A DNA stretch of 64,000 nucleotides from Blattamonas nauphoetae (lineage: Eukaryota; Preaxostyla; Oxymonadida), in NCBI GenBank assembly GCA_033064195.1, contig JARBJD010000158.1, positions 101,261 through 165,260 on the forward strand. Direction: 5' to 3'. The position numbers and the translations under genes were made by a program. Positions within the stretch are counted from its first letter, which is position 1, and the number at the start of each line of letters is the position of its first letter. This document shows positions 11,509 to 23,786 of this stretch, piece by piece. Below the pieces are notes generated by a model. It worked only from the letters and a program-made list of their open reading frames with translations. It had not been told where the DNA came from and did not search any database.

Positions 11509-14022
11509 ATGATCCTCCATCCTTTATTTTGCGTCAATGTGCTTCTAGGTGTGATACAGACTAACCTACCGTTATTTGACCATTATTCGACGGTGTCTCT
11601 GTCGTCTGTCTGCAACGAACAGCTCAGAAATGGACGCACAATTGAAGATAATCGTTCCATCAGCTTTTCTCGGAATGAGATAATTCATGGAGAACAAGTT
11701 CGTATCGAATCACAACATCTTAATCTTGAAGGAAACACCACCCCATTCATCCATTCACACAATCTGGAAGTTGCAGGCCAATCGATTCAACACGACAAAC
11801 GGGAACGTTCCTCAAATTCGCTCGAAGAATCCGCCTTCGTTGCATGCCTTTTTAATACGACTCTTTGCATGGAGAAGTTCGTTTTCCATGTTATTGGACG
11901 GACGCATGGGATGATTGAAGTTGACTCGTCTTCACTTCGGGTGTCAGAATGCACGGTGCTGTCAGAAGGGTCGCTGTCGCCATTTGGGATTTCGGGAGGA
12001 GGAGGATGCAGCGGGTCGTCGATTTCAATTCTGTCGTCGAAGTACTCAGGCTCGAATGAAAGAGTGATGTCTCTGCCTCCTCTGATAAGCCTCACTCTGC
12101 CGTCCAAACATGAGCCGACACATCAGGACATCTCGACGAACACTTTTGACACATCGATGAATGCTGTGCATGGTTCAGGAGTGTGTCTGTCGTCGACTGA
12201 TCTTGGATTCGGAACAGGCCCGCTGTTTGACTTTGGGGTGCTCAACTCGCTTTCTGCTGCTGTTCCCCAAACAACGATCTCGCTGACTCACTCCTCGCTC
12301 CGAAATGTGTCCAGCGTCGCTCCCAAAACAACACGCCAACTGTTCGCTCAGACTCGTCAGATTTTGGAGTCGTGTGTTGTGGAAGACAGCACAAACCACT
12401 TTTCAGGGACAGCCACTGCGGATGTGAACATGTGCGGGTCGTTCCTTGCCTCGAATTCGTCATTCTCGAAATGCTCTTCAAATCTCGCTCCATCCCACTC
12501 TCATCCAACCTACACCCTTTCCCATCGAACGGGAGCGGATGTCATCACTGTTGCAACTGGCACACAGATCGAGGAAGTCAAAATCACTCGCTGCTCATTC
12601 AAAAGCATGACAAGCTCAACAACAGCTTCATCTGTTCATTTTGTCACTTCGGTGGGGAACACAGAGATCGCTGAATGTTCCTTTTTCGATTGCTACGGCA
12701 CGTCAAGCTTGGGTGGAACTGTTTTCGTCAAACTTGATCGCTCCATCGCATATTCAGCCAAATGCTCGTCGTGCGTCTTTGTTCGCTGTCGGGGACAACC
12801 CACCAACGGAGCGGCACTTGAATTCGACAGAGCGATGCCGTACACAGTGTCGGATTGTGTGTTCTACCAAACGGAAAGCACTGATAAGGGAGCGGCGCTC
12901 ATTCTCTCCAACACTCAACACTGCCAATCACTGTCAACTGTCTTCAACTCGATCTTCGAAAGCTCTTTCTCAGGGAACGTGTACTCGGGGGCAGCTCTGT
13001 ACATGTCACTCTGTGATAATTTCCTCTTTTCATCGCTGCGATTTGTGGACACTCATGCAGATACTCCGCGCGAGATCGTTCACTCTCATTTTAGTTTAAA
13101 ATTCAGTGCAACGAATCTCCAGAACTGCCAGTCTTCTCGATCGTCTCTCACGTGCGGGATACTTTGGATATACTCTGGAACGCCCACTTCTCAAGAAGGT
13201 CTGATCTCCCCAATCACAAAGGAGACATTTGTGAAGGCGTTTTCGGGGAAAGCAAGTCAGGCTGGCAAAGCAACATTCGAAATCGAAGTTGGGGATGCAG
13301 TGACAGGAGAGATGGTTGTTGTGGTGGAGAATTTGGAGAGCACACGCTCCTCCTCTCCTCCAACCATCCCTCGCTCGCTCACCTTCTCCTTCCCAACATC
13401 AGCGAAGACAGCGTCATGCACAGTTGATGTGGGAGACACTGAACTGATCCAATCACCAGCAACTGAGTACCAATTGAGAAGAGCTGCGGTTACTGACTGG
13501 CTTGTGCACACGCTGCGAGTGAAGTCCAGAACTGTCTCGTTTACAGACCAGACGAAGACGCAGATCGTCCTTTCACTCGATTGCGATGGGCTTGTTCGAG
13601 ATGGATACTCGATTCTGGTGAAGACAGGAAGCACCGAACGAAACATCTCACTGACACTTCAAAGCGATCAGAAGACTTACACAGCAACTGGCTCAATATC
13701 CACAAATGCTGAGTCTGTTTTCATGTATGCCACAGACTATGAAATTGTTGCAGTGAAGGATGAGTGGGGACGCGCCCTCATTGTGCCCTCGGCTGCCAAC
13801 ACTCGCTCTCAGACTTCGGCGAACACCACGTTACCATCCGCCACAACCATCACTCAAACAGAAGATGGAATCTCTGCTGAACGAGTCGTCACGTCAGACT
13901 CGATCCACGGACATTCTTCTCTCACGTCACTGTCACTTTTGGATGTCTGTTGGGTTCGAACTGGATTCATCCACTCTCCGCAATTTGGAATTGTTCGAAT
14001 TGTTTGGAAGGACGATGAATGA
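11509..14022 (+). CDS. Beta-helix surface protein, shortened at the C-terminus
   Basis: 837 codons from an ATG followed by a hydrophobic leader (MILHPLFCVNVLLGVIQ), so probably exported. Residues about 340-560 are beta-helix rungs of the type IAECSFFDCYGTSSLGG. Ig-like modules follow from about residue 570, with the family phrases TDYEIVAV and MVVVVENLE. Compared with the gene at 4535 it lacks most Ig-like repeats, the membrane helix and the kinase-like tail. The last 60-70 residues do not resemble the repeats. The reading frame may therefore have slipped near 13780, or the gene is truncated by a downstream rearrangement. It could be a secreted product or an early pseudogene. Confidence 0.65.
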   Translation: MILHPLFCVNVLLGVIQTNLPLFDHYSTVSLSSVCNEQLRNGRTIEDNRSISFSRNEIIHGEQVRIESQHLNLEGNTTPFIHSHNLEVAGQSIQHDKRERSSNSLEESAFVACLFNTTLCMEKFVFHVIGRTHGMIEVDSSSLRVSECTVLSEGSLSPFGISGGGGCSGSSISILSSKYSGSNERVMSLPPLISLTLPSKHEPTHQDISTNTFDTSMNAVHGSGVCLSSTDLGFGTGPLFDFGVLNSLSAAVPQTTISLTHSSLRNVSSVAPKTTRQLFAQTRQILESCVVEDSTNHFSGTATADVNMCGSFLASNSSFSKCSSNLAPSHSHPTYTLSHRTGADVITVATGTQIEEVKITRCSFKSMTSSTTASSVHFVTSVGNTEIAECSFFDCYGTSSLGGTVFVKLDRSIAYSAKCSSCVFVRCRGQPTNGAALEFDRAMPYTVSDCVFYQTESTDKGAALILSNTQHCQSLSTVFNSIFESSFSGNVYSGAALYMSLCDNFLFSSLRFVDTHADTPREIVHSHFSLKFSATNLQNCQSSRSSLTCGILWIYSGTPTSQEGLISPITKETFVKAFSGKASQAGKATFEIEVGDAVTGEMVVVVENLESTRSSSPPTIPRSLTFSFPTSAKTASCTVDVGDTELIQSPATEYQLRRAAVTDWLVHTLRVKSRTVSFTDQTKTQIVLSLDCDGLVRDGYSILVKTGSTERNISLTLQSDQKTYTATGSISTNAESVFMYATDYEIVAVKDEWGRALIVPSAANTRSQTSANTTLPSATTITQTEDGISAERVVTSDSIHGHSSLTSLSLLDVCWVRTGFIHSPQFGIVRIVWKDDE

Positions 14023-14898
14023 ACTCCACTCTGACGTTCTCTCGTTCATCCAACACATTTCACACCCTTCCAACGCCAACACAAAACACCAATCTTACCA
14101 TGTCATCGTCCACTCGTGCTTGCCTGCTCCTCTTTTCCGTCTCTCTCCTTCCGAGCACTCATTACCCATTTGAATTCTTCAAAACGGAATAGAACACGAC
14201 CGCTTGTCAGTTTCGAGGACAGATACACTTATAGACTGAAGTTTTTTAAATCTTCTTTTTGTCCCCTCTTCCTTCTCTCATCATGTTTTGGACACTCTTT
14301 CTTCAACTCGTCACTATTTTCGGCTTATCAGAGGCTGATGGCTCTTATCATCTTCATTTTTCATCTTTCCTCGATTTTACCCACTCATTCCATTTTTTCT
14401 TCACAATCACCGCTTTTTGTTGTCTTCGACACTTTGTGCTGCACAAATCGGAATCTGTTTCCTTTCTCATCAACCGAACGTTTCATGACATATCACACAT
14501 TTCGCATCTCATCATCGATTAAGTTGTCGGAGCATGCATACCGACACGGCACAACGATCCTCTCACCACTTTTTGAGACGCAGAAATACTGCATGAACAT
14601 TTCACACTTTCGAATTCTTTGCTTTTTCATTCTGAGAATGAGGTTGAATGCTGCTCGATCAGGAAGGGAGAGAAATCTCCCCATCCTCGACAAACTGTTC
14701 TTTGGAGATTCTTCCTTCCTCCTTCCCAAAAACGAGCATTTCAGATGATGGTATTGTGTGGTGGGATCGTCACAAAGAATGAAAGAAAGAGTGAGTGATC
14801 GTGAAGTGAAATAGAATTGGACGAGAAGAGAGACCAATTCAATTAGTTCGTCTAACATCGCATAAACAAAGTGGTCAGACTCGATCTTGCAGGAGTCG
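14023..14898. other. Spacer between convergent genes
   Basis: This separates a plus-strand and a minus-strand gene that converge. The last 130 bases (about 14760-14898) resemble 40280-40412. Both lie just 3' of a SPRY-repeat gene on the minus strand, so this is a shared 3' flank from duplication. No independent gene is supported. Confidence 0.5.
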
Positions 14899-17800
14899 TT
14901 AGGATCGGAGTCGTTTGAGCCAGATAATGTCTAAGTATTGATGAGCATATAGAAATCGAGTTGAGATTCCGAGGCAGAGAGAAGAGGGGATGTTGGTGAA
15001 GATCCCAGGCTGTTCCTCATCGTCCACGAACAGTCGAGCTTCCCTCGTCCTCATGTTCACTCGAATCGCTGCTGTGTGTCCGATACAATCGATTGTCCTG
15101 TTTGTTCCTGCTGGCTTGACTTCTTCATTTGATCTCCACATTCGTCCATCTACAAGAATGAAATCACCACCAATCCCATTTCGATGATATCCACAAGTGT
15201 TTTGTGTGGCATTTTCAGGAAGTGGATGTTTGACATAGCCAATACCTGAAAAGATGAGAATAAAGATGAACACACTCACATTCCAGAAAGTGTTTTGTTT
15301 TCCTCCGATTTTGAATTCCCATTCTCCATCCACGATCGGAAGAGTGAATGCTGTCCTCCAGCCACCCGAGTCCAGTTTGATGACTTGTGTGAGAGTGGTC
15401 GGAGTGAGTGCATGAACAGTTCTGTCGAGTGTTTGGAGTGATTCAGTTCCAACCCAAATCGGGAGATTAGCCAGTTGCCGTTTCAGTGTCTCAGTTTGTT
15501 GCAACAGCTGGATGTTCTCTTTTCTCACACGACATCTGTCTGCTTCAATGTTCTTCTTCTCTTCTTCCATCTTCATTCGATCAGCTTCCGCTTTCTTCTT
15601 CTCTTCTTCCATCTTCATTCGATCTGCTTCCGCTTTCTTCTTCTCTTCTTCCATCTTCGCTCGTTCTGCTTCCGCTTTCTTCTTCTCTTCTTCCATCTTC
15701 ACTCGATCTGCTTCTGCTTTCTTCTTCTCTTCTTCCATCTTCGCTCGTTCTGCTTCCGCTTTCTTCTTCTCTTCTTCCATCTTCGCTCGTTCTGCTTCTG
15801 CTTTCTTCTTCTCTTCTTCCATCTTCGCTCGTTCTGCTTCCGCTTTCTTCTTCTCTTCTTCCATCTTCGCTCGTTCTGCTTCTGCTTTCTTCTTCTCTTC
15901 TTCCATCTTCTCTCTTTCTGCTTCTGCTTTCTTCTTCTCTTCTTCCATCTTCACTCGATCTGCTTCTGCTTTCTTCTTCTCTTCTTCCATCTTCGCTCGT
16001 TCTGCTTCCGCTTTCTTCTTCTCTTTTTCCATCTTCGCTCGATCTGCTTCTGCTCTCGTCTTTTCTTCATTTCTCGTTTTATGAGACAGTCCCAGTTCAT
16101 CATTTCCTCGGAGTCGTTTCAACCACAGCACTTCAACAGATTGACTTGCAACATCGAAGCCAGTTGTGATTCCGAGGCAGAGAGGAGAAGGAATGTCGTT
16201 GAAGATCCCAGGCTGTTCCGAATTGTCCACAACCAATCGAGCTTCTTTTGTCCTCATGTTAACTCGAATCGCTGCTGTCTGTCCAACTCTTTCCCACTTC
16301 TTGTTTGTTCCTTCTGGATTGACTTCTCGATTTGTTTTCAACATACGACCATCCAAAAGATTGAATTCACCCCCATTCCTGTCGTTCCATTGTCCACACT
16401 GAAAATGTGTTGCTTCTTTAGGAAGTGGGTGTCTGAGGAAGCCAAGAGCTAAAAAGATGAGAATGGGGATGAACATACCAACTGAGAAGAAACTGTTTTC
16501 AATTGCTCTGATTTTGAGTTCCCACTCTCCCTCAACGATCGGAACAGTGAATGCTGTTCTCCATCCCTTTTTGAGCTTGATAATTTGTGTGAGAGTGTTT
16601 GGAGTGAGAGAGTGAGCAGTTCGGTCGAGTGTTTGGAGAGATTCTGTTCCAACCCAAATCGGAAGATCCGCCAATTGGAGTTTCAAAATGTCAAAACCCG
16701 ATTTTAGAGTTCTACTCTCCATTAGTACTGATCTTTCGAGTTCCTCGTTTCCTCGAAGTCGTTTCAGCCATAGCACTTCAACCGATTTTTCATCAAGAGT
16801 GGATCCAGTTGCGATTCCGAGGCAGAGAGGAGAAGGGATGTCGGTGAAGATCCCAGGCTGTTCCTCATCGTCCACAAACAGTCGAGCTTCTCGATTCCTC
16901 ATGTTCACGCGAATCGCTGATGTCTGTCCAATTCGATCACACGGCTTGTTTGTTCCTTCTGGCTTGAATTCCTTCCCTTCCTTCCACATTCTTCCTTTCC
17001 AGAGATTGAAACGACCTCCAATCTCATTTTCATTCCATCCATACGCAAATTGTGTGGCATCTTCAGGAAGTGGATGTCGGAGGAAGACAAGATCTGAGAA
17101 GATGAGCTGATAAAATTACATACCAACGGCCAAGAAACTGGTCTCACTTGCTTTGATTTCGAGTTCCCACTCTCCCTCGATGATTGGATGAGTGAAAGCT
17201 GTTCTCCAACCATCTGCGAGTTGTTTGATTTGTGTGAGTGTGGTCGGTGTGAGTGAGTGCACAGCTCCATCGAGTGTTTGGAGAGATTCAGTTCCAACCC
17301 AAATCGGAAGATCGGCCAGTTGGCGTTTCTTCTCGTCCAAAACTAGTCGCAACTGTTGATTTTCAGCTTCTCTCTTCCTCTTCTCTTCCTCCATCTTTTC
17401 TTTATCGGCTTCTGCTTTCTTCTTTTCCTCATTTCTCGTTTTAAGAGACAGTTCGAGTTCATCATTTCCTCGAAGTCTTTTTAGCCACAGAACTTCAACT
17501 GATTGATTCGCAACAGTGAATCCAGTTGAGATTCCGAGGCAGAGAGGGGAAGGGATGTCGGGGAAGATCCCAGGCTGTTCCTCATCGTCCACAAACAGTC
17601 GAGCTTCTCGATTCCTCATGTTCACGCGAATCGCTGATGTCTGCCCAATTTCTTCACACGATTTGTTAGTTCCAACTGGTTTGAATTCTTTCGCCGATCT
17701 CCACATTCCTCCATCCCAAAGAATGAAATCACCACCAAACCCATATGGCCAGCCTCCACACAAATTTTGAGTGGCATCTTCAGGATGTGGATGTCGGATG

Positions 17801-20800
17801 AAGGAAAGGACTGAAAGGATGAGAAGAGGATAAAACACACGCAATTTTTTACCACTTTGTTCTGTGTATCTTATTTTGAGTTCCCATTCGCCGTCGTTGA
17901 TAGGACCAGTGAACGCTGTTCTCCAGTCATCTTCTACTTCTTTGATTTGTGTGAGAGTGGTTGGAGTGAGTGCATGAACAGTTCTGTCGAATGTTTGGAG
18001 AGAGTCTGTTCCAACCCAAATCGGGAGATGAGCCAGCTGGAGTGTCTCTTCATATACATCTGATTTCAGACTTCGTCTTTCATCAAGAGCCGCTCGTTCA
18101 AGTTCCTCATTTCCTCGAAGTCGTTTCAGCCACATCACTTCAACCGATTGATTATCAACGATAAATCCAGTTGTGATTCCGAGGCAGAGAGGAGAAGGGA
18201 TGTCGGTGAAGATCCCAGGCTGTTCCTCATCGTCCACAAACAATCGAGCTTCTCGAGTCCACATGTTCACTCGAATCGCGGCTGTCTTGGTACTCCACCC
18301 GCCACTCTCGTTTGTTCCTTCTGGCTTGAATTCATCTCCTTCTTTCCACATGCTTCCATCTCCAAGAAAGAAATCACCACCAATCCCACTGTCATGTAAT
18401 CCACAGTGTGTTTGTGTAGCATCGTCAGGAAGTGGATGTTTGAGGAATCCAAGCACTGAAAAGATGAGAAGAGAGAAGAACATACTCACATCCCAGGGAA
18501 TGTGTTCACGATCTCTGATTTTCAGTTCCCATTCTCCCTCTTCGATCGGAAGAGTGAATGCTGTTCTGCATTCATTGTTGGTAAATTTTAGGATTTGCGT
18601 GAGAGTGGTTGGAGTGAGCGAGTGAGCTGTTCTGTCGAGTGTTTGGAGGGATTCGGTTCCAACCCAAATCGGAAGATCGGTCATTTGTAGTTTCAAGTCC
18701 TCATTTTCTGATTTCAGAGTTCGTCTCTCCTCAAGAGCATCTCGCACGAGTTCATCGTTTCCTCGGAGTCTTTTCAGCCAGAGCACTTCCAACGACTGAT
18801 TCTCAAGATAGGAATCGGTTGAAATGCCAAGACAAAGAGGAGAAGGGATGTCGGTGAAGATCCCAGGCTGTTCCTCATCGTCCACGAACAGTCGAGCTTC
18901 TCTCGTCGTCACATTCACTCGAATCGCTGCTGTCTGACTAACTCTCTCCCAAATCTTGTTGGTTCCTTCTGGCTTGAAGTCATCCCCTGATTTCCACATA
19001 CTTCCATCATCAAGATCGAAACCACCACTCATTCCTTTGTCGTGCCATCCACACGAATGCTGTGTGGCATCTTCAGGAAGTGGATGTCTGAGAAAGCCCA
19101 GACCTGAAAAGATGAAAAGAGAGAAGAACAAACTCAAAAATCTGAAGTTGTCATGATTTTTGTTTATTTTGAGTTCCCACTCTCCCTCGTCAATCGGAGT
19201 AGTGAATGCTGTTGTCCATCTCTTTTCGAGTTTGATGAATTGTGTCAGAGTGGTTGGAGTGAGTGTGGGAGCAGTTTGGTCGAGTGTCTGGAGTGACGCA
19301 GTCTCATCCAAAATCTGAACATCGGCCAATTGATTGTTCGATTCCTCGAGTTCCGATTTCAGAGGTCTCCGTTCCTCAAGAGCTGCTCGTTCGAGTTCAT
19401 CATTTTCACGAAGTCGCTTCAGCCACAGCACTTCAATAGATTGATTCTGATAGCGAGTTGTGATTGCGAGGCAAAGAAGAGAAGGGATGTCGGGGAAGAT
19501 CCCAGGCTGTTCCTCATCGTCCACAAACAGTCGAGCTTCTCGAGTCCTCATGTTCACTCGAATCGCTGCTGTCTGCCCAACTCGATCGCACCTCTTGTTG
19601 GTTCCATTTGGCTTGAATTCCTTCCCTCCTGTCCACATTCTTCCATCCCAAAGAATGGAGTGTCCGCCAATTCCGCCGAGATAGCCTCCACACAGTGTTT
19701 GTGTGGCATTTTCAGGAAGTGGATGTCTGAGGAAGCCAAGCACTGAAAAGATGAGAAGAGAAAAGAACACCCTCACATTTGTACCACTTCGTTCTGTGTA
19801 TCTGATTTTGAGTTCCCACTCACCTTCGTCGATCGGGACTGTGAAGGCAGTTCTCCAATCGTTCGTCTTTCCGAGTTTGGCAAATTGTGTGAGAGTGGTC
19901 GGAGTGAGTGTGTGAGCAGATCTGTCGAGTGTTTGAAGAGATTCAGTTCCAATCCTGGTCGAAAGATCGTCGAGGTGCAGTTTCTCTTGTTCCACAACCC
20001 ACATCTGTGTCTCCTGGTCTTCGCTTTGTAGTTCTTGGAGATTGGGGATGGACTGGCTGAGCTTGTCGATCTCTTCTTTCAGGTTTGAAGGCGTTTCCGG
20101 TGTGTGAAGTGTGCCTTCGTCCATTTGGTCGTCGTCACCCCCATCCTCGAATCGACCAGAGGGTGGATTCATGTTGTTCGGAGGAATTGTGTCAACTTGT
20201 TTAGAATTCAGACTTTCGACCAGTTTGCGATATTCCGCGTTTGCGGCTTGAAGTGTCTTATTTTCTTCTTTGAGTCGAGCAAGCTCTTTTTTGAGATCTT
20301 GAAGTTGATTGTTTTGCATTTTCGAGAGTGGTGTCTCTGGTCCCAACATCCTTTCCAGCAGTCGTTCCTTGAATAGTTCGGTTGACGTCGGTCGAGATTC
20401 AGCATTCTGAGAAGTCGCGAAAGATACCACAAACAACGATAAAAGGAAGATGAAGGAAGAAGGAAGATGAAAGGAGGATAAATGAGAATTGTTTGATGTA
20501 AAGGAGAGAAAAAGAGTGTGGAAGTGGCAGACAGGGTCAAGAAGCCGCACAAGAACAGTTCGCACGGCTGGAGCAAGTGAAGTCGGGATTTTGGATGTTT
20601 TGAATTTAGAAATCGTTTGAATCATCTTCGACAACGATTCACCAACAAACAGTGGTCTCCCTGTCACCATCCGATGCACAATCACGCCCAACGACCAGAT
20701 GTCACTTTCAGGCGTTCCACGGTGCGTTTTGTCGTTTAGCCGTTCTAACAAGGAGTATTCAGATGGTTCAACGTCTTGTACGGATTGTGATGTGTTCATT

Positions 20801-21535
20801 CCGGACGCTTCCGCTGCTCCGAAATCACCTGCAGCAGAAAATGAAGTGACAATCAAAATAAGAGTGAAGAAGGATCAATATGGTTTAAATAATTATAAAA
20901 TAGTTGTGAAAAAATGACAGAACCGCACACAGAGCATAGCACGGTTGTCGTCTGTCAGAAGAACATTTTCAGGCTTCAGATCTCCATGAGCCATCGGATG
21001 CGTCGTATGGGTGTGCATCACACACAGCCCTTCAGCAATGTCAATCAAAATCTGCACTGCCACCTGCAATCCAGATCAAAAAACGATAGTTGTCATCCAT
21101 TCAGAGAAGAAGAGGTGAAGAAAAATTTGATCAAGAAAAATTGAAAAAAACCTCAAGTGGAATCAGTTCCTTCCGAGATTCAAAATCTGTCATCAAGTCC
21201 TTCAAATTCCATCTTCCAAGCTCCATCACAATCGAATGATATGTTTTCATCGCCATCGATTCGTGCAATCCAACAATTCGAGCATGTCGGAATCGTTCCA
21301 GAAGCGACACTTCACGCTCTCCCCGTTTCCGATCCGCTTCCGTCAATCGAGGAATCAATTTCAGCGCATACGACTTTCCTGTCGATGTTTCTTTGATTTC
21401 CAAAATCAGATCAAAACGACCTTCGTTGATTGGACGTACCGGTGTGTCTGCACAAAAACACAGAAAATAATGATCGAACCGAAGAGTAGAACACATACAG
21501 CCTGACGGAATCAGTCTGTCCACATCGGTTATCAT
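14899..21535 (-). CDS. Ser/Thr protein kinase with coiled coil and seven SPRY-like repeats
   Basis: The N-terminus is a kinase spread over several exons: YALKLIPR (VAIK Lys), EREVSLLERF (helix C Glu), HGDLKPEN (catalytic loop, HGD variant), then DFGAAEASG, DIWSLGV and ESRPTSTELF. All catalytic residues are present, so it is probably active. Introns interrupt it near 21450-21497, 21062-21149, 20829-20930 and 20411-20540. A coiled coil follows (LKKELARLKEENKTLQ), then seven SPRY-like repeats, most beginning LPIWVGTESLQTLDR and ending EVLWLKRLRG. Between repeats six and seven lies a 14-residue repeat coiled coil (15545-16075). Each SPRY repeat holds a 30- or 42-nt intron. The fifth has TAA at 17115-17117 inside its intron, so the frame is open only after splicing. 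Start chosen at 21535; an in-frame stop lies a little upstream. Role inferred: signalling scaffold kinase. Confidence 0.8.
15545..16075 (-). repeat. 42-bp tandem repeat encoding a charged coiled coil
   Basis: About 12-13 copies of a 42-bp unit encode the 14-residue unit AERAKMEEEKKKAE inside the kinase gene. Copies differ by single substitutions (A/V/M/E in the third or fourth position). The long plus-strand frames across this region are shadows of the repeat. Confidence 0.9.
17094..17123 (-). other. 30-nt intron containing an in-frame stop (SPRY repeat 5)
   Basis: On the minus strand the segment begins GTATGT and ends TCTCAG. Removing its 30 nt keeps the frame and joins FLAV to LVFLRHPLP, the conserved SPRY strand. 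Left in, TAA would stop the protein. Equivalent segments, minus strand, lie at 15246-15275, 16449-16478, 18456-18485, 19104-19133, 36493-36522, 37144-37173 and 40760-40789 (30 nt), and at 17811-17852 and 19743-19784 (42 nt). Confidence 0.7.
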
Positions 21536-22306
21536 CAGGAGGTCGATCAGATGACCCTTTCTTCCTCCATTGAGGTCTGTCTTTTCTGAAAGTGTCTGTT
21601 ATGTCTTCATCTCGACAGAAAAGATGCTTTTTTATTCTTCTTTCTTCTCAGAAGGTGTCCCCTCAGAAATAAGCGATGAGGGAGAAGAAACCACAGAGAC
21701 TCAAGACATATGATGAAGTGAGCACAAAATAAACAAACACAGTTGACAAGAGCAGATTATGCTCCGAGAGTGCGTTGTGACTCTGATAGACCGATCTCTG
21801 AAGGTTTTGTTTTAACTTGCGTTGAGAGAGAGCGAGACAGGTGATTCCATCGACTGGTGAGAGAAGAGATTGTGTGCGATCTGATCCATCCGAAGAGAAT
21901 GACGGCAGAGGCTGAATGAAGAGAGAAGAGAGAGATGGATTCGGTGATTATGATGGAAGAAAACAACAGACATTTTCAAACAATGGACAGAATTGGGTTG
22001 ATTCGGGATTGTTGGGAGGGATGAAGTGAGGGAAGGGAGTGGCAGGGAAAGATGAGTCACCAGTCGCAGAGAGAGCGAGGCAGATGTTTCCATTGACGGG
22101 TTGTTCGAAGTGATTGTGTGCGATCTGATCCATCCGAAGAATGCTGAATGAAGAGATTCGAATGAAGAGTCAACAATGAGAGGTTTCTGAGAACATGATG
22201 AAAGAAAACGACAGACAAGTCAAAACTGGGTGAGTGCTTTGTTCGATGTCTGGTGTATCGAGGGGGAGTTGGAGGAAAAGAAGAGTCGTCCGTTGCAGAG
22301 TGCTGA
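21536..22306. repeat. Spacer with a degenerate tandem duplication of about 250 bp
   Basis: Bases about 21800-22075 and 22076-22330 are imperfect direct copies. Both contain GTGTGCGATCTGATCCATCCGA, followed by similar G/A-rich text. They lie 3' of the minus-strand surface-protein fragment that ends at 22307 and upstream of the kinase gene at 21535. No coding function is supported. Confidence 0.55.
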
Positions 22307-23561
22307 TCAGAGTTCGTCGTTGTTCTGCCGAGTTGCTGTTTCTGTCTGCCTTCTCTCCACGCGAAGTGAGCATCCGCTGAACGACGATCCACGACGCGCA
22401 ATCACAGGCACACAACCACCTCCACCAACAACAAGTCCTGCGGGCACATCAGACGACAACGAATGCACAATCTTCCGCTTCGGCGACACAATCGGCATTC
22501 CCAACGAATCGCGCTCCAATTCTTGTTTCGAAAAGGCAGTCTCTTCAAACCAGCTTCCACCAACATCAACCACAACCACGCCCTTCCCCGAACTCCACAC
22601 AACAACACCCCCACTCATCTCCTCTCCTTCCGACTCTCTCAACGGCGAGCTGTTCATCACAATGCAGTCAACAATTCTCACTTCCTTCCGATCCAAAATT
22701 GACTCTCTCCTGATCTCCACAATCAGAACTCCTCCCCTCTTCCTTCCTCCGCTCTCCGTTAACAGTGTCCCACAATCCGAGAACTTACATTTCCTGATTT
22801 CTGTTCTTTCTTGTCCTGTCGAAATCTTAATCAGTCCAGTTCGCTCTCCTCCTCTTGTCTCACTTCGATTCGTCGAAAGGAACACACATCCATCCATCTC
22901 AAATCGAGACGACGCCAGTGTCGACGAGAACGCCACAAGTTCAGCGTTTCGAGTCTCCACTTCGACAAACATGCAATCCGACATTTCCAGTGTCACTTCA
23001 GTCGAGCTCGAACTGCACTTCACAAGTGTCACGTTCGACTCCATCCAAATCGACTTCATCTCAATCTTTGTCAGTCGAAGTGATCCTCCCGACCACAACA
23101 CCATCCCCATCCCAACTCCCTCTCCCTCCCAACTCTCCACCACTCTCACTCCATCCAAGACACACTCCCCAAACCCACTCACAACAACGCTTGCTGTCTT
23201 CGTCTCTCCAACCAGCGACGGGCGTGGAAGTCGAAGTGTCAGTCCGGTCATCTGCAGCGATCCTCCAGCGACCACCACAACTCCTTCCTCCTTCCCTTCC
23301 CTTCCCGCCTCTTCCTCCACATCCACTCGACTCTCTCCTTCAAACAGACCTCTCATTTCGAGTGTCTTCCGTCCAACATGGACCTGAGATCCAAATCGCG
23401 CGGACTTGTGAATCAGCAGAATCACCTCGTTCAATCCTTCTTCTTCTGTCCCTGTCTTCCATCCAATCGCAATCGAGCTGCACGGAGTTGAGAACGATCC
23501 ACATTCCTCTGTTCTGTTCGATCCTCCTTCCGACACAATCACTTCCACAATCGTGGAGTCT
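22307..23561 (-). pseudogene. Surface-protein gene, 3' piece (second beta-helix region)
   Basis: Reads from RDSTIVEVIVSEGGSNRTEE into CGSFSTPCSSIAIGWK, the motif that in the gene at 4535 starts the second beta-helix region. Rungs such as LEMSDCMFVEVETRNAELVA follow, ending at a stop at 22307. No membrane helix or kinase tail follows, unlike the 4535 gene. Its missing 5' half is the fragment at 28140-29180 on the same strand, displaced by a 4.6-kb insertion. The apparent start codon of this frame lies inside the inserted sequence and is not a real start. The long plus-strand frame here is a shadow. Confidence 0.75.
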
Positions 23562-23755
23562 CTTTTAACCAAACCAGTGCCCATCAACTGTTGAGTCTAA
23601 CAACGGGGAAGTGGAAGAATGGGTGGCCCGATCCACCCGAACAAACAAACGAATAAACCATTTTGTCTGTCCTGTTAAAACAAGCTAAAGATTCCCGACA
23701 AGGGGCTCAAGGGCCACAGTGTCAGTTCTGCCCAAGTGGGGGCCGTTGATGGGTC

Positions 23756-23784
<29 letters not shown>
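23756..23784 (+). repeat. Poly(A) tract
   Basis: 29 consecutive A within the small inverted-repeat element. It could be a slippage tract or the trace of a retrocopied RNA; the sequence does not decide. Confidence 0.8.

Positions 23785-23786
<2 letters not shown>

Noticed and set aside
15475-16452. Long plus-strand frames rich in Leu/Phe/Ser opposite the kinase gene
   Set aside because: They are complementary shadows of the 42-bp coiled-coil repeat; the minus strand has the conserved domains.
17115-17117. In-frame TAA in the SPRY kinase gene as a sign of pseudogene or altered code
   Set aside because: It falls inside a predicted 30-nt intron equivalent to those in the other repeats, and three paralogous genes show all three stops in use.
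22230-23568. Plus-strand frames of 385 and 237 codons
   Set aside because: The minus strand carries the beta-helix motifs of the surface family; the plus frames are Ser/Pro/Thr-rich shadows.
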